Positions 22,998 through 31,251 of a DNA stretch of 40,171 bases are shown here, in pieces (the stretch's first letter is position 1; the number at the start of each line of letters is the position of its first letter). Source of the DNA: Azospirillum humicireducens (GTDB lineage: Bacteria > Pseudomonadota > Alphaproteobacteria > Azospirillales > Azospirillaceae). The notes under the pieces were generated by a model. It was given only the letters and a program-made list of their open reading frames with translations. It did not search any database and was not told the DNA's origin. The position numbers were made by a program, and so were the translations under genes. The stretch lies in the NCBI RefSeq assembly GCF_001639105.2, contig NZ_CP028906.1, positions 334,360 through 374,530 on the forward strand. Direction: 5' to 3'.

Positions 22998-24623
22998 ATG
23001 TCGTCCGTTCCCTCCACCTCCCGTCCATCCCTGCTCGACCGAGCCGCGGCAGCGCCCTGGTGGCTGCTGTGCAGTGGGCTGGCCGTGGCGATGGCGCTGT
23101 CGATCCTGCTGGTCGGATTCCGGTTGCCCTACTGGGTGCATGCGGACCAGGATCTGGTGCTGGCCTATCATGGGCTGTTGTTCGGCGACGGCCTGCCGCA
23201 GGAGTATTTCGATCATCCAGGCTACGGCTATTTCCTGGTGATCGACGCTTGGTACCGGCTGCTGCATGCGCTGGGTTTCCTTCCCGTCGCCACCTTGTCG
23301 GCCCTGCCGCCGGGCAGCGACGTCGCGGCGACGCAAGCCGTTTGGCAGTCTCTGGTCCAGGCCGGGCGGGCGTTGTCGATCCTGCTGACCGCCGCGTTCG
23401 CCGTCGGCTACACCACGCTGCTGCGCGGACTGGTGGGAGACCGGCGGGTGGCGCTGCTGGCCGGCATCCTGCTGGCCTTCGGCGTCGGGCTGACGGCACA
23501 GGGGCGGCAGATGCGCACCGATCTGCTGTCGGCTGGCTTCGTCGTGCTGGGGCTGCTGCTGGTCCTGCGGGCGGTGCGGCCGGCCGGGGACGGGCGGTGC
23601 GGCGGAGCGTCGCTCTTTCAGTTGGCGCTGGGCGGGCTGCTGGTCGGGCTGGCCATAGTGACCAAGGTGCAGGCGGTGTTCCTGGCGATGGGGCTGCCGA
23701 TGGCGGCGATCCTGTTCGGGAGGCGGGCGGAGCCTGGTGGCGCGCCGGGCCAGGATTGGGGGGTGGCGGTGCTGGCCGGGCTGGCGGCTGGGGCGGCGGC
23801 GGTGCCGGCCTTTGGGCTGATCCAGGCCGGGCTGGCCGGCTGGGGACGGGCCATCTATCCCTATAGCCCTGTCGGCGGCGGGCTGTCGGGTGGCGGCTAC
23901 CAGAGCATCGTCGCCGGCTGGGTGCTGGTCGGCATCCTGGTCCATGCCGTGGTCCATCGGGTGCCGGCAAGCCGCGCGGTGGCCGGGGCGGCGGCGGTGC
24001 TGCTGGGGCTGGCGGTGGGGCTGCTGGCGCTCGACATCCGTTGGAACGAGCAGAACGCCATCGCCGTGGCGAACTTCGTCGAGCATATGTTCGTCTTCTC
24101 CTCCTGGCGGCATGGCGCGGCGCTGAACAGCCAGGGCCAAGTGATGGGCGAGGGCACGCTGGCGCTTCTGCTGGCCGGCATCGGCCGCACGCTGGCGATC
24201 CGCACCATCGTCCTGCACCCCGACAACATCCCGCAGACCATCGTCGTGGAGTGGTTCGCCCTCGCCGGGGCGGCTGTGCTGTGGCGGCGCGGGCAGAGGC
24301 TGGCCGCCATGCAGGCACTGTTCCTGCTGCTGGTGGCCTGGGGGCTGGAGGCGCTGTTCTCGCTGCGCGGTTTCCAGCGCGCCTATGCCGCCTACACCGA
24401 CCCGCTGGCGATCCTGTCGGCGGCCTGGGTGCTGGCCCGGATGCCGGGGCTGCTGGAGCGGACGAAGCCGCGGCGCTGGATCCTGGGGGGCGTGGCGCTG
24501 GTGGTGGTCGCGGCCCATGCCTGGCCGATCATCGAGACCCGCCGCCTGCCCAACCCGGTGACCCATTGCGAGTGGATCCCGATCTACATGCCCAAGGTGG
24601 CGCCCTTCCCCTTCTGCCGTTAG
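22998..24623 (+). CDS. GT39-like multi-spanning membrane glycosyltransferase
   Basis: 541 residues from the ATG at 22998 (AGGAAG before it), with about 11-12 hydrophobic helices. After the first helix (about 17-38) comes the periplasmic HADQDLVLAYHGLLFGDGLP loop, carrying acidic residues like the catalytic Asp of GT-C enzymes (ArnT/PMT family), then DHPGYGYFLV. GT-C proteins use polyprenyl-phosphate sugars. The exact donor is unknown. The C-terminus ends in a periplasmic-looking segment with two Cys (THCEW, FPFCR). Its stop overlaps by 4 nt the stop of the convergent GT9 gene. Confidence 0.72.
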   Translation: MSSVPSTSRPSLLDRAAAAPWWLLCSGLAVAMALSILLVGFRLPYWVHADQDLVLAYHGLLFGDGLPQEYFDHPGYGYFLVIDAWYRLLHALGFLPVATLSALPPGSDVAATQAVWQSLVQAGRALSILLTAAFAVGYTTLLRGLVGDRRVALLAGILLAFGVGLTAQGRQMRTDLLSAGFVVLGLLLVLRAVRPAGDGRCGGASLFQLALGGLLVGLAIVTKVQAVFLAMGLPMAAILFGRRAEPGGAPGQDWGVAVLAGLAAGAAAVPAFGLIQAGLAGWGRAIYPYSPVGGGLSGGGYQSIVAGWVLVGILVHAVVHRVPASRAVAGAAAVLLGLAVGLLALDIRWNEQNAIAVANFVEHMFVFSSWRHGAALNSQGQVMGEGTLALLLAGIGRTLAIRTIVLHPDNIPQTIVVEWFALAGAAVLWRRGQRLAAMQALFLLLVAWGLEALFSLRGFQRAYAAYTDPLAILSAAWVLARMPGLLERTKPRRWILGGVALVVVAAHAWPIIETRRLPNPVTHCEWIPIYMPKVAPFPFCR

Positions 24624-25558
24624 GCGCCTCCCTTCTCCCGCGCCCGATCCAAAGCCTCGACCACGCCGGCGCTGTCGATGTCGTTGAAGTCGGGGCGGTG
24701 GTGGATCAGCACGCGCGGGCCGGTGCTGTGGATCGGGTTGGAGGCGTCGGAGAAGACCACCACGGTGGGACAGCCGACCGCGGCGATCAGGTGGGTCGGG
24801 CCGGTGTCGTTGCCGGCCGCCCCCCAGGCCCGGCGCGCCAGCCCGCCCAATTCCGGCACGCCGGTGCGGTCGGTCAGGTCGACGGCCTGCGGGCAATACT
24901 CTGCAATGGAGCGGGCGAGGTCGCGCTCGATCCCGGTGCCGATCACCACCGGGACGATGCCGCGGTCTGCCAGCGCCGCCGCCACCTCGGCATAGCGGCG
25001 GACCGGCCAGCGCTTGTCCGGCCGTCCGGGGGAGGAGCCGGGGACCAGCAGGGCGAAGCGCTCCGGCAGGCAGAACCTGGAGATGTCGGCGTCGAGCCAG
25101 GACAGGTCCGGCGTCTCGTCCGGCACGATGCCGAAAGGGGCCAACTGGCGGACATAGCGCTCGCGCACCGGCACCTTGCGCCGCCCCTCGTAGCGGTCGG
25201 GGTGGGAGGCGCCGCTGGCGGTGCCCGACCATTCCGGCCAGGGGCCGGGGAACAGCAGCCGGTGGTACAGGTCGGTGCGCGTCTGCGCCTGAAGGTCGTA
25301 GACCCGGTCGAAGCGGTGGGCGCGCAGCGTCTTGCGGATCGCCAGATAGGCCGACAGCGAGCGGTCGCGCGGGTCCTCCAGCACCTCGTCGAACAGGCCG
25401 CTCATGCGGGCGAGCGGGGCGAGAGAGGGCAGGGTCAGCAGCGTCACCCGGTCGTCCGCATGGTGGCGGCGGATGGCGGCGAAGGCGGTCTGGGCCAGAA
25501 AGAAGTCGCCGAAGGCGCCCAGCTTGATGACCAGGATGCGGAGCGGGCGCTTGCTCAT
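24620..25558 (-). CDS. Glycosyltransferase family 9 (heptosyltransferase-like)
   Basis: 312 residues. N-terminal ILVIKLGAFGDFFLA is the GT9 nucleotide-sugar start; the C-terminal half has PGSSPGRPDKRWP, then VVIGTGIERDLA and AAGNDTGPTHLIAAVGCPTVVVFSD, the signature of ADP-heptose:LPS heptosyltransferases. It probably adds a sugar to the lipopolysaccharide core in the cytoplasm. Its ATG overlaps the stop of the O-antigen-ligase gene upstream (ATGA, 25555-25558), so the two are coupled. Confidence 0.88.
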   Translation of the reverse strand: MSKRPLRILVIKLGAFGDFFLAQTAFAAIRRHHADDRVTLLTLPSLAPLARMSGLFDEVLEDPRDRSLSAYLAIRKTLRAHRFDRVYDLQAQTRTDLYHRLLFPGPWPEWSGTASGASHPDRYEGRRKVPVRERYVRQLAPFGIVPDETPDLSWLDADISRFCLPERFALLVPGSSPGRPDKRWPVRRYAEVAAALADRGIVPVVIGTGIERDLARSIAEYCPQAVDLTDRTGVPELGGLARRAWGAAGNDTGPTHLIAAVGCPTVVVFSDASNPIHSTGPRVLIHHRPDFNDIDSAGVVEALDRAREKGGA

Positions 25559-26823
25559 CGTGTCTTTTCCCCGATACGGGCGGCCAGCCGCAGCATCAGC
25601 GCGGCGGCCAGGAATCCCGACATCCACCAGGGTTGCCAGATGCCGTAGGCGGTGCTGCCCATCGCCAGCGCCGCGGCGAACAGCGCCAGCGCGAAGGGTT
25701 GGGCCCGTTGGTCGAGCCGGGCGGTGGCGGCCAGCAGCATCAGCAGCACCGCCAGCGCCAGCGCCGCCCCCACCGCCCCGGTCTCCAGCCAGACCTGAAG
25801 GAAGGCATTATGCGGGTGCAGCGGCAGCAGGCTGTCGCCGATGGGTGAGAACTCCGACACCGCGCCTTCCGGCGGCAGCGAGCGCGAGGCGTCGATGCCC
25901 TGGCCGAAGACCGGCGTGCGCAGAGCGCGGTCCGCCGCATGGCCCCAGATTTCCACCCGGTGCTGGGCGGAGAGGAACAGAAGGGGCGAATGGTCGAGGT
26001 CGAGCGGGCCGGAGAACAGCAGGGCGGCCGGCACAACCAGCAGGAAGGCTGCGGTCACCGCAGCGGCGAACAGCCGGCGGGTCCAGCGGACCGATGCGCG
26101 GGCGGCGGCCAGCGTGACCAGCCCGGCACCGATGCCCAGCATGGCCGACCGGCTGGTCAGCGGCAGGCAGGCCAGCGCATAGCCGACCGGAACCAGCATG
26201 GCCAGCGCCCGGCGGCCGAAGCGGTCCACCGCCAGGGCGGCCGGCCAGACCAGCAGGCAGAGCAGCGCCGCCGTCCGTTTCGGCACATTGCCGTTCAGCA
26301 GGTTGGACAACCCGTCGTCGGGGATGCCGTTCCACCAGCGGTTCAGCGGAAAATCCAGCGCCGCCTCCGCCGCGAACAACAGCCCGCCGGCCAGCCCGCC
26401 GGCCAGGAACAGTTTGGCCAGCCGCCGCAGCTCGGCCCCCGGCAGTCCGGCGATCCAGGCGCCACCGGCCAGTGCGCCGAGAGCGATATAGCCGATCTCT
26501 ACCACCGTCGCTGCTGCGCGGGCGGACGGGCTCCACAGGCTGGAGGCCAGCGCCAGCGCCAGGAAGGCGGCGACCGCCGCGACGGGCGGCGTCAGCCGCA
26601 GGATGCGCCCGAAGGCCCTCCGCCGCGCCAGACCGGCCAGCGACAGCAGAAGCACCAGGATCGCCCACACCGGCAACCCGCGCGGCGCGACCGCGGCCAG
26701 CGGACCCAGAAGCACGGCCGCCGCCCCGGCCAGCACCCGAAGCACGGCGTCGAGTCCGCCTGCGGCGGGCGCCGAGGTCGGGGCGGAGCGGGACGTGGCG
26801 AGGTCCGGGGAGTTGGCGGGCAT
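25555..26823 (-). CDS. O-antigen ligase/polymerase family membrane protein (Wzy_C)
   Basis: 422 residues, about ten hydrophobic helices. The large periplasmic loop near the end has PLHPHNAFLQVWLETGAVG, the conserved His-containing motif of the O-antigen ligase/polymerase domain, and an earlier FGQGIDASR stretch. It likely joins O-antigen to lipid A-core, or polymerises it, at the periplasmic face. Coupled to the GT9 gene, which supports a lipopolysaccharide role. The start at 26823 is the best of several; no strong ribosome-binding site is seen. Confidence 0.82.
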   Translation of the reverse strand: MPANSPDLATSRSAPTSAPAAGGLDAVLRVLAGAAAVLLGPLAAVAPRGLPVWAILVLLLSLAGLARRRAFGRILRLTPPVAAVAAFLALALASSLWSPSARAAATVVEIGYIALGALAGGAWIAGLPGAELRRLAKLFLAGGLAGGLLFAAEAALDFPLNRWWNGIPDDGLSNLLNGNVPKRTAALLCLLVWPAALAVDRFGRRALAMLVPVGYALACLPLTSRSAMLGIGAGLVTLAAARASVRWTRRLFAAAVTAAFLLVVPAALLFSGPLDLDHSPLLFLSAQHRVEIWGHAADRALRTPVFGQGIDASRSLPPEGAVSEFSPIGDSLLPLHPHNAFLQVWLETGAVGAALALAVLLMLLAATARLDQRAQPFALALFAAALAMGSTAYGIWQPWWMSGFLAAALMLRLAARIGEKTR

Positions 26824-26924
26824 GGACTCGGTGGGGATCAGCGGAAACCGGCGGCGACTTAACCGCACTCCCGCCGCGAAAGCAACGGCGCGCGGTCCGC
26901 CGTGGAGAGCCGCCGTGCTGAACA

Positions 26925-26989
26925 TTTGAAACACCGTGAAACAGGGGCGCGGGGGGTGTTCCACTGTTTCATCCGGCGGCGGAGCGGTG
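26925..26989. repeat. Palindromic dispersed repeat, copy 1
   Basis: About 65 bp opening TTTGAAACACCGTGAAAC and holding the inverse string GTTCCACTGTTTCATCC, then GGCGGAGCGGTG. It repeats at 27013-27079 with few changes. The TGAAAC/GTTTCA ends can pair. The rest of 26824-27284 shows no gene. Confidence 0.85.
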
Positions 26990-27012
26990 CCAAGGCGGTG
27001 CCGGACTGAAGG

Positions 27013-27079
27013 TTTGAAACGCCGTGAAACGGGATTCCGGGGGGTGTTTCATTGTTTCATCCCGTGGCGGAGCGGCGTG
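27013..27079. repeat. Palindromic dispersed repeat, copy 2
   Basis: About 67 bp, opening TTTGAAACGCCGTGAAAC and ending GTTTCATTGTTTCATCC plus GGCGGAGCGGCGTG. It is a direct-oriented imperfect copy of 26925-26989. The right half also resembles 655-672. Confidence 0.85.
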
Positions 27080-27180
27080 AAGATGGTACATGGCGGCGCC
27101 TTTCCAGCAGCTTGCAGGACGACAATCCTATCACGGATGCCGGCCGGCGGGAAAAGGATGGGTGAAAAATGCGGGTTCCA

Positions 27181-27203
27181 CCCTCTCGCGAGACGGGAGA
27201 GGG
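27181..27203. repeat. Short palindrome CCCTCTC/GAGAGGG
   Basis: Arms CCCTCTC (27181-27187) and GAGAGGG (27197-27203) with a 9-nt loop, 82 nt before a GNAT gene. The same arm sequence bounds the larger element at 40059-40158. Confidence 0.6.
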
Positions 27204-27284
27204 GAAGCGCGGCGGGACCTTTCCGTGCTGCGAGGTGACGGATACGCTCCAGTCAAGGGGAACCCGTTCGGAGGAGTGGCAAAG

Positions 27285-28169
27285 ATGCCGGGAACCGGAG
27301 AAAAGGCGGCGGACAGTTACCGCGTCCGCGTGATGAGCCGGGCCGAGCTCGATCTGGCCGTCGATTGGGCGCGGGCGGAGGGCTGGAATCCCGGTCTGCA
27401 GGATGCCGGCGCCTTCCATGCCGTCGATCCGGCGGGTTTCCTGGTCGGGCTGCTCGATGGGCGGCCGGTGGCCTCGCTGTCGGTCGTGCGGTATCCGGGA
27501 CGCTTCGGCTTCCTCGGCTTCTACATCGTCCGGCCGGAGGCGCGCGGCCGGGGCTATGGCTGGCGGCTGTGGCAGGCGGGGCTGCGCCATCTGGAGGGCC
27601 ATACCGTCGGCCTCGACGGGGTGGTGGCCCAGCAGGAGAACTACCGCAAATCCGGCTTCGCCCTGTCCCACCGCAACATCCGCTTCGGCGGCATCCTGCC
27701 GGACGGTGAAGCGGGGCCGGACGGTGGATCGGGTGGAACCACCCTGGTGGATGCCCGGACGGTGCCCTTCGACCGGCTGACGGCGCTGGATGCGGCTCTG
27801 TTCCCGGCGCCGCGTCCAGGGTTCCTCGCCAACTGGATCGCCCTGCCGGGCGCCACGGCGCTGGCGGCGGTGAGGGATGGCGACCCGATCGGCTTCGGGG
27901 TGATCCGTCCCTGCCACAGTGGTTTCAAGATCGGCCCGCTCTATGCCGACGACGCAGGGGTGGCGCGGGATCTGGTGCTGGCGCTTGGGCGGGCGGCCGG
28001 CGAGGGGCCTGTGTTCCTCGACGTGCCGGAGCCGAATGGAGCGGGCGTGCGGCTGGCCGAGGAATTGGGGCTGTCGCCGCAGTTCGAGACGGCGCGGATG
28101 TATCTCGGTCCGGCGCCGGTGACCGATCCGGCGCGGCTGTTCGGGATCACCAGCTTCGAGCTGGGGTGA
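27285..28169 (+). CDS. GNAT acetyltransferase with second C-terminal domain (YitH-like)
   Basis: 294 residues from the ATG at 27285 (GGAGG 11 nt before). Residues 10-140 are a GNAT domain with the acetyl-CoA loop VRPEARGRGYGWRLW near 80-95. Residues 145-290 form a second, weaker acyltransferase-like domain (PIGFGVIRPCHSGFKIGPLYAD), the two-domain form seen in YitH/HolE-type proteins. Substrate unknown. A longer in-frame start at 27090 would cross a palindrome and is not favoured. Confidence 0.85.
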   Translation: MPGTGEKAADSYRVRVMSRAELDLAVDWARAEGWNPGLQDAGAFHAVDPAGFLVGLLDGRPVASLSVVRYPGRFGFLGFYIVRPEARGRGYGWRLWQAGLRHLEGHTVGLDGVVAQQENYRKSGFALSHRNIRFGGILPDGEAGPDGGSGGTTLVDARTVPFDRLTALDAALFPAPRPGFLANWIALPGATALAAVRDGDPIGFGVIRPCHSGFKIGPLYADDAGVARDLVLALGRAAGEGPVFLDVPEPNGAGVRLAEELGLSPQFETARMYLGPAPVTDPARLFGITSFELG

Positions 28170-28214
28170 GGGGAAGCGGCGGCCGGCGCCCTCGTTCAGC
28201 CCGGCCGGCAACCG

Positions 28215-28883
28215 CTACAGCTTGAGCAGGCCGAGGGCCGCGCGTACGCGGGGGCGGATGTCCCAGGCCGGCTGCGGTTCGGTGATGCCGATGGCGACCT
28301 GCCGCAACGGTTCGGCAACGACCATGGACAGGATGAGATCGGCCGCCATGGCCGGATCGGCCAGGGTGAGGACGCCGCGAGACCGGTGGCGCGCGAGCCA
28401 GTCGGCCAGCATGCCGCGCGACCGTTCGATGCCGTTGCGGCCATAGATCGCCAGAACGTCTCCGCGCGCCGGCAGGTCGTTGACAAGAAGCCGGAAGAGG
28501 CCGACGGCCTCCGCCGTCAGAACCCGCTCCGCGATCAGCACCAGAATATTCTCAAGCATGAGGATCGCTTCCCCAGGCTCCGCAGCGTCGGCTTCGAAGG
28601 CGGGCGGCAGGACGTCGGTCCAGTTGCCGACGATCAGCCCTATCAGGTCTTCGCGGTTCGCCGCGAACCGATACACGGTTTTCTTGGCGACCCCGGCCCG
28701 CTGCGCCACCGCCTCCATCGTCATGGCCGGATAGCCGTGCGTCAGGATCACCTGGGTTGCTGCCTCTGCCACTTTCCCACGCAGCAGGTCTTCCGACAGC
28801 GGCGGACGGCCTCGGGGCTTCTGCGGTTGGTGGGTGGACTCCGACACGGAAAACTCCGTTTGACAAAACTCGCTTCCTGACAT
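28215..28883 (-). CDS. TetR family repressor
   Basis: 222 residues. The N-terminal HTH (about 35-80) reads AATQVILTHGYPAMTMEAVA then QRAGVAKKTVYRFAANREDLI, standard for TetR/AcrR. The helical C-terminal domain would bind a ligand. It is divergent from a PhlG-type hydrolase with a perfect inverted repeat between, so it likely represses both itself and the hydrolase. Phloroglucinol-like or other aromatic ligands are possible, by analogy with PhlF/PhlH regulators. Confidence 0.9.
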   Translation of the reverse strand: MSGSEFCQTEFSVSESTHQPQKPRGRPPLSEDLLRGKVAEAATQVILTHGYPAMTMEAVAQRAGVAKKTVYRFAANREDLIGLIVGNWTDVLPPAFEADAAEPGEAILMLENILVLIAERVLTAEAVGLFRLLVNDLPARGDVLAIYGRNGIERSRGMLADWLARHRSRGVLTLADPAMAADLILSMVVAEPLRQVAIGITEPQPAWDIRPRVRAALGLLKL

Positions 28884-28890
28884 ACGCCCA

Positions 28891-28919
28891 ATTTAGGAAA
28901 CGATCAACGTTTCCTAAAT
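28891..28919. promoter_or_regulatory. Perfect 12-bp inverted repeat, TetR operator candidate
   Basis: Arms ATTTAGGAAACG (28891-28902) and CGTTTCCTAAAT (28908-28919) around a 5-nt centre. It lies 7 nt upstream of the TetR start and 29 nt upstream of the hydrolase start, right where a repressor would cover both promoters. Confidence 0.9.
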
Positions 28920-28948
28920 GGGAGATCCCCAGACAGGAGATCATCGTC

Positions 28949-29662
28949 ATGATCGAGAATGCGAAACTTCCCCCCGATCCTGCCCGAGCGGGCATCGCGT
29001 ACATCGACGACCTGCTGCAGCCGGCACCGCTCCGTCTCGAAACCGGTATCAGCCGCCTGGAGAGCGGTGCGCTCGTCGTGGCCGTGCGGACCGACCTTCA
29101 CGGCTGCAAGGGACGGATGCTCGATTGGTGGTTCAAGCAGTTCGATACCACCCAGCATCTGAGCTGGTGGCACCCGCTCGACCATGTCGAGCACCGCGGC
29201 TGGGACCGGCACTGGCGGAAGGGAGAGAGCTACATCGGCGCGACCATCCGCGCGGTGGAGGCGCTGGGCGAGGTTCCGCCGGTATCCGCGGTCATCAAAT
29301 TCCATGATCCGGCGGAGATCCTCGCCCCGGATGCCTACCGCAAGGCCATGACGGACGGACAGGTTTCGGCCGCGGTCTATGCCCGCATCGGGTTCGGCGA
29401 GGATGTCGTGCTGGACGCGAACGGCGACCCGACGGACGGTCAGATGGTGCATGTGGCGCGCGACACCAGCTATGGCGCCGTGCTGAGAAGCCGCTTCATT
29501 CTCGGCCAGAACACGAGCGCGACCGGGCACGAGCTTCCCGACGCCATCGGCTTCGGGCTGCTCCAGCACTGCTATACCGAGTTCAGTTACCTTTCGAAGG
29601 TGCTGCCCTCGCTTTACTGGGGCGACAGGGCGAACCGCGGGGACGTGCCGCTCCTGTGGTGA
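28949..29662 (+). CDS. PhlG-type (2,4-diacetylphloroglucinol hydrolase-like) protein
   Basis: 237 residues. PhlG enzymes cleave a C-C bond in diacetylphloroglucinol with a Zn held by His, Glu, His, Glu. Here candidates are His75 or His79 (WWHPLDHVEH), Glu93 (WRKGESYIG), then His207 and Glu211 in HCYTE, matching the HxxxE pair of PhlG. The ATG at 28949 follows AGGAG by about 9 nt. The family includes many proteins of unknown substrate, so phloroglucinol cleavage is only suggested. No phloroglucinol synthesis genes are seen; a detoxifying role against microbial polyketides is possible. Confidence 0.85.
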   Translation: MIENAKLPPDPARAGIAYIDDLLQPAPLRLETGISRLESGALVVAVRTDLHGCKGRMLDWWFKQFDTTQHLSWWHPLDHVEHRGWDRHWRKGESYIGATIRAVEALGEVPPVSAVIKFHDPAEILAPDAYRKAMTDGQVSAAVYARIGFGEDVVLDANGDPTDGQMVHVARDTSYGAVLRSRFILGQNTSATGHELPDAIGFGLLQHCYTEFSYLSKVLPSLYWGDRANRGDVPLLW

Positions 29663-29671
29663 TGGCCTCGG

Positions 29672-29697
29672 GGCCCGCCTCCTTCCGGCGGCGGGCC
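29672..29697. terminator. Terminator-like hairpin after PhlG-type gene
   Basis: GGCCCGCC (29672-29679) pairs with GGCGGGCC (29690-29697), 9 nt beyond the stop. There is no T-run. Confidence 0.5.
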
Positions 29698-29766
29698 TCA
29701 TGCGCCGCCCGGTCCGCAAGGCGGCGCCGGGCGGCGTTTCCTGCGGTCCCCGCGGAGAAAAACGCT

Positions 29767-30261
29767 CTAGCGGCCCATGACCTTCACCATCAGGAGTTCG
29801 TCGATATAGGTCCCATCCACCTTCAGCGCCCGCGGTTCCGTTCCGAACGCTTCGAAGCCCAGACGTTTGTAAAAGCCGATGGCCCGCCCGTTGGCCGCCG
29901 CCACCGACAGGTGGATTTGCTCGACATGCTCCGCCGCATGGGCGAGCAGGGCGGTCATGACCGCATCGGCCAGACCGCTGCCACGCCGCTTCGCCCGGAC
30001 ATAGACGCCCCACAGCATGCCCTTGTGCCGCGATTTGGCCTGGGTGGGAACCAGCAGCCCGGCGGTGGCGTCGAGCCGCCCGTCGACAAAGCCGCCGGCG
30101 ATGTAACCGCCCGCGATCCTGTCGGCGAAGCTGGCAAGGGGACGGGTGCATTCCTCGGCATGGCTCGAACCGAACGCCTCCGGATGCCGCTCCAGGGCTT
30201 CGAGGCGGAGCGAGCGGTATTCCTCCGCATCGTCCGGCAGGAGCCGTCTCACCACCGTCAT
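29767..30261 (-). CDS. GNAT family N-acetyltransferase
   Basis: 164 residues. Opens VVRRLLPDDAEEYRSLRLEAL, the usual beta1-alpha1 of GNAT; the acetyl-CoA motif is LWGVYVRAKRRGSGLADAVM (about 90-110), followed by IHLSVAAANGRAIGFYKRLGF (motif B). Substrate unknown. It is convergent with the PhlG-type gene. Confidence 0.88.
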   Translation of the reverse strand: MTVVRRLLPDDAEEYRSLRLEALERHPEAFGSSHAEECTRPLASFADRIAGGYIAGGFVDGRLDATAGLLVPTQAKSRHKGMLWGVYVRAKRRGSGLADAVMTALLAHAAEHVEQIHLSVAAANGRAIGFYKRLGFEAFGTEPRALKVDGTYIDELLMVKVMGR

Positions 30262-30322
30262 GCGCGTCTCCCATGGCCTGAGGATTTCGTGTGTCGCGGC
30301 GGCCCAGAAGCGTCGGACCGCC

Positions 30323-31201
30323 TCACCCCGCCGCCGTCTTCTCCAGCGAGCGGATGATGTGTTCCGCCAGCAGGTCCACTGCCTTGGGCAGCGGACCGGG
30401 CTGGCGGTAGAGGGCGGTTTCGATGTCGGGCAGGTCGGGCAGATCGTGTTCGGCGTTCACGATGTGGAAGCCGGGGGCCAGCATGTCCTTCGGCAGGATG
30501 GTGACGCCCAGCCCGGCCGTCACCGCCGCCTTGATGCCGGCGAGGCTGGGGCTGGTGTAGGCCATGCGCCAGGGGCGGCCGCGGGCGTCCAGCGCGTCGA
30601 TGGCGCGCTTGCGGTGGATGTCCGGCGGCGGGGCCAGCACCAGCGGGACCGGGGCGCCCGCGTCGAGGATCAGGCGGTCGGACGCCACCCAGAACAGCGG
30701 CTCGCGCCAGACCTTGACGCCGCCGGCCGGACCCTGCGGTTCCCGCTTGCACAGCACGAGGTCGTATTCGCCGCGGGCGAAACGGTCGAGCAGGTTGACG
30801 GTGAAGTCGCACTGCACCTCCAGCGCCACCTGGGGATGGGCGCGGGAGAAGCGCCACAGCACGTCGGGCAGATGGGCGGTGGCGAAATCCTCCGGCGTGC
30901 CCAGGCGCACCACGCCGCCCACCTCCGGTTCCATCAGCAGGGCGCAGGCCTCGCCCGCCATGCCCAGCAGGCGGCGGGCGTAGGTCAGCAGGACCTCGCC
31001 GTCGGGGGTCAGGTCCAGGCCGCGGCCCTCGCGCAGGAACAGGCGCTTGCCCAAGCCATCCTCCAGCCGCTTGATCTGCAGGCTGATGGTGGACTGGGTG
31101 CGGCCCAGCCGCTCCGCCGCGCGGGTGAAGCCGCCGCTGTCGACGATGGTCACGAAGGTGCGCAGCAGGTCGAGGTCGAAGGGCGGCAGTGGAGCGGGCA
31201 T
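30323..31201 (-). CDS. LysR family transcription regulator
   Basis: 292 residues from 31201; an ATG at 31228 is equally possible. The N-terminal winged HTH (DLDLLRTFVTIVDSGGFTRA, then RLGRTQSTISLQIKRLE) is standard. The C-terminal substrate-binding domain begins GVVRLGTPEDFA. It lies 50 nt downstream of the SbtA-type permease on the same strand, so it is probably cotranscribed and may control it; T-N11-A sites lie upstream of the permease. Confidence 0.9.
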   Translation of the reverse strand: MPAPLPPFDLDLLRTFVTIVDSGGFTRAAERLGRTQSTISLQIKRLEDGLGKRLFLREGRGLDLTPDGEVLLTYARRLLGMAGEACALLMEPEVGGVVRLGTPEDFATAHLPDVLWRFSRAHPQVALEVQCDFTVNLLDRFARGEYDLVLCKREPQGPAGGVKVWREPLFWVASDRLILDAGAPVPLVLAPPPDIHRKRAIDALDARGRPWRMAYTSPSLAGIKAAVTAGLGVTILPKDMLAPGFHIVNAEHDLPDLPDIETALYRQPGPLPKAVDLLAEHIIRSLEKTAAG

Positions 31202-31251
31202 GGCGGATGGAGGGGCGTGCGGGGGCATGATGTCGGGTCCGGCTCGGCCGG

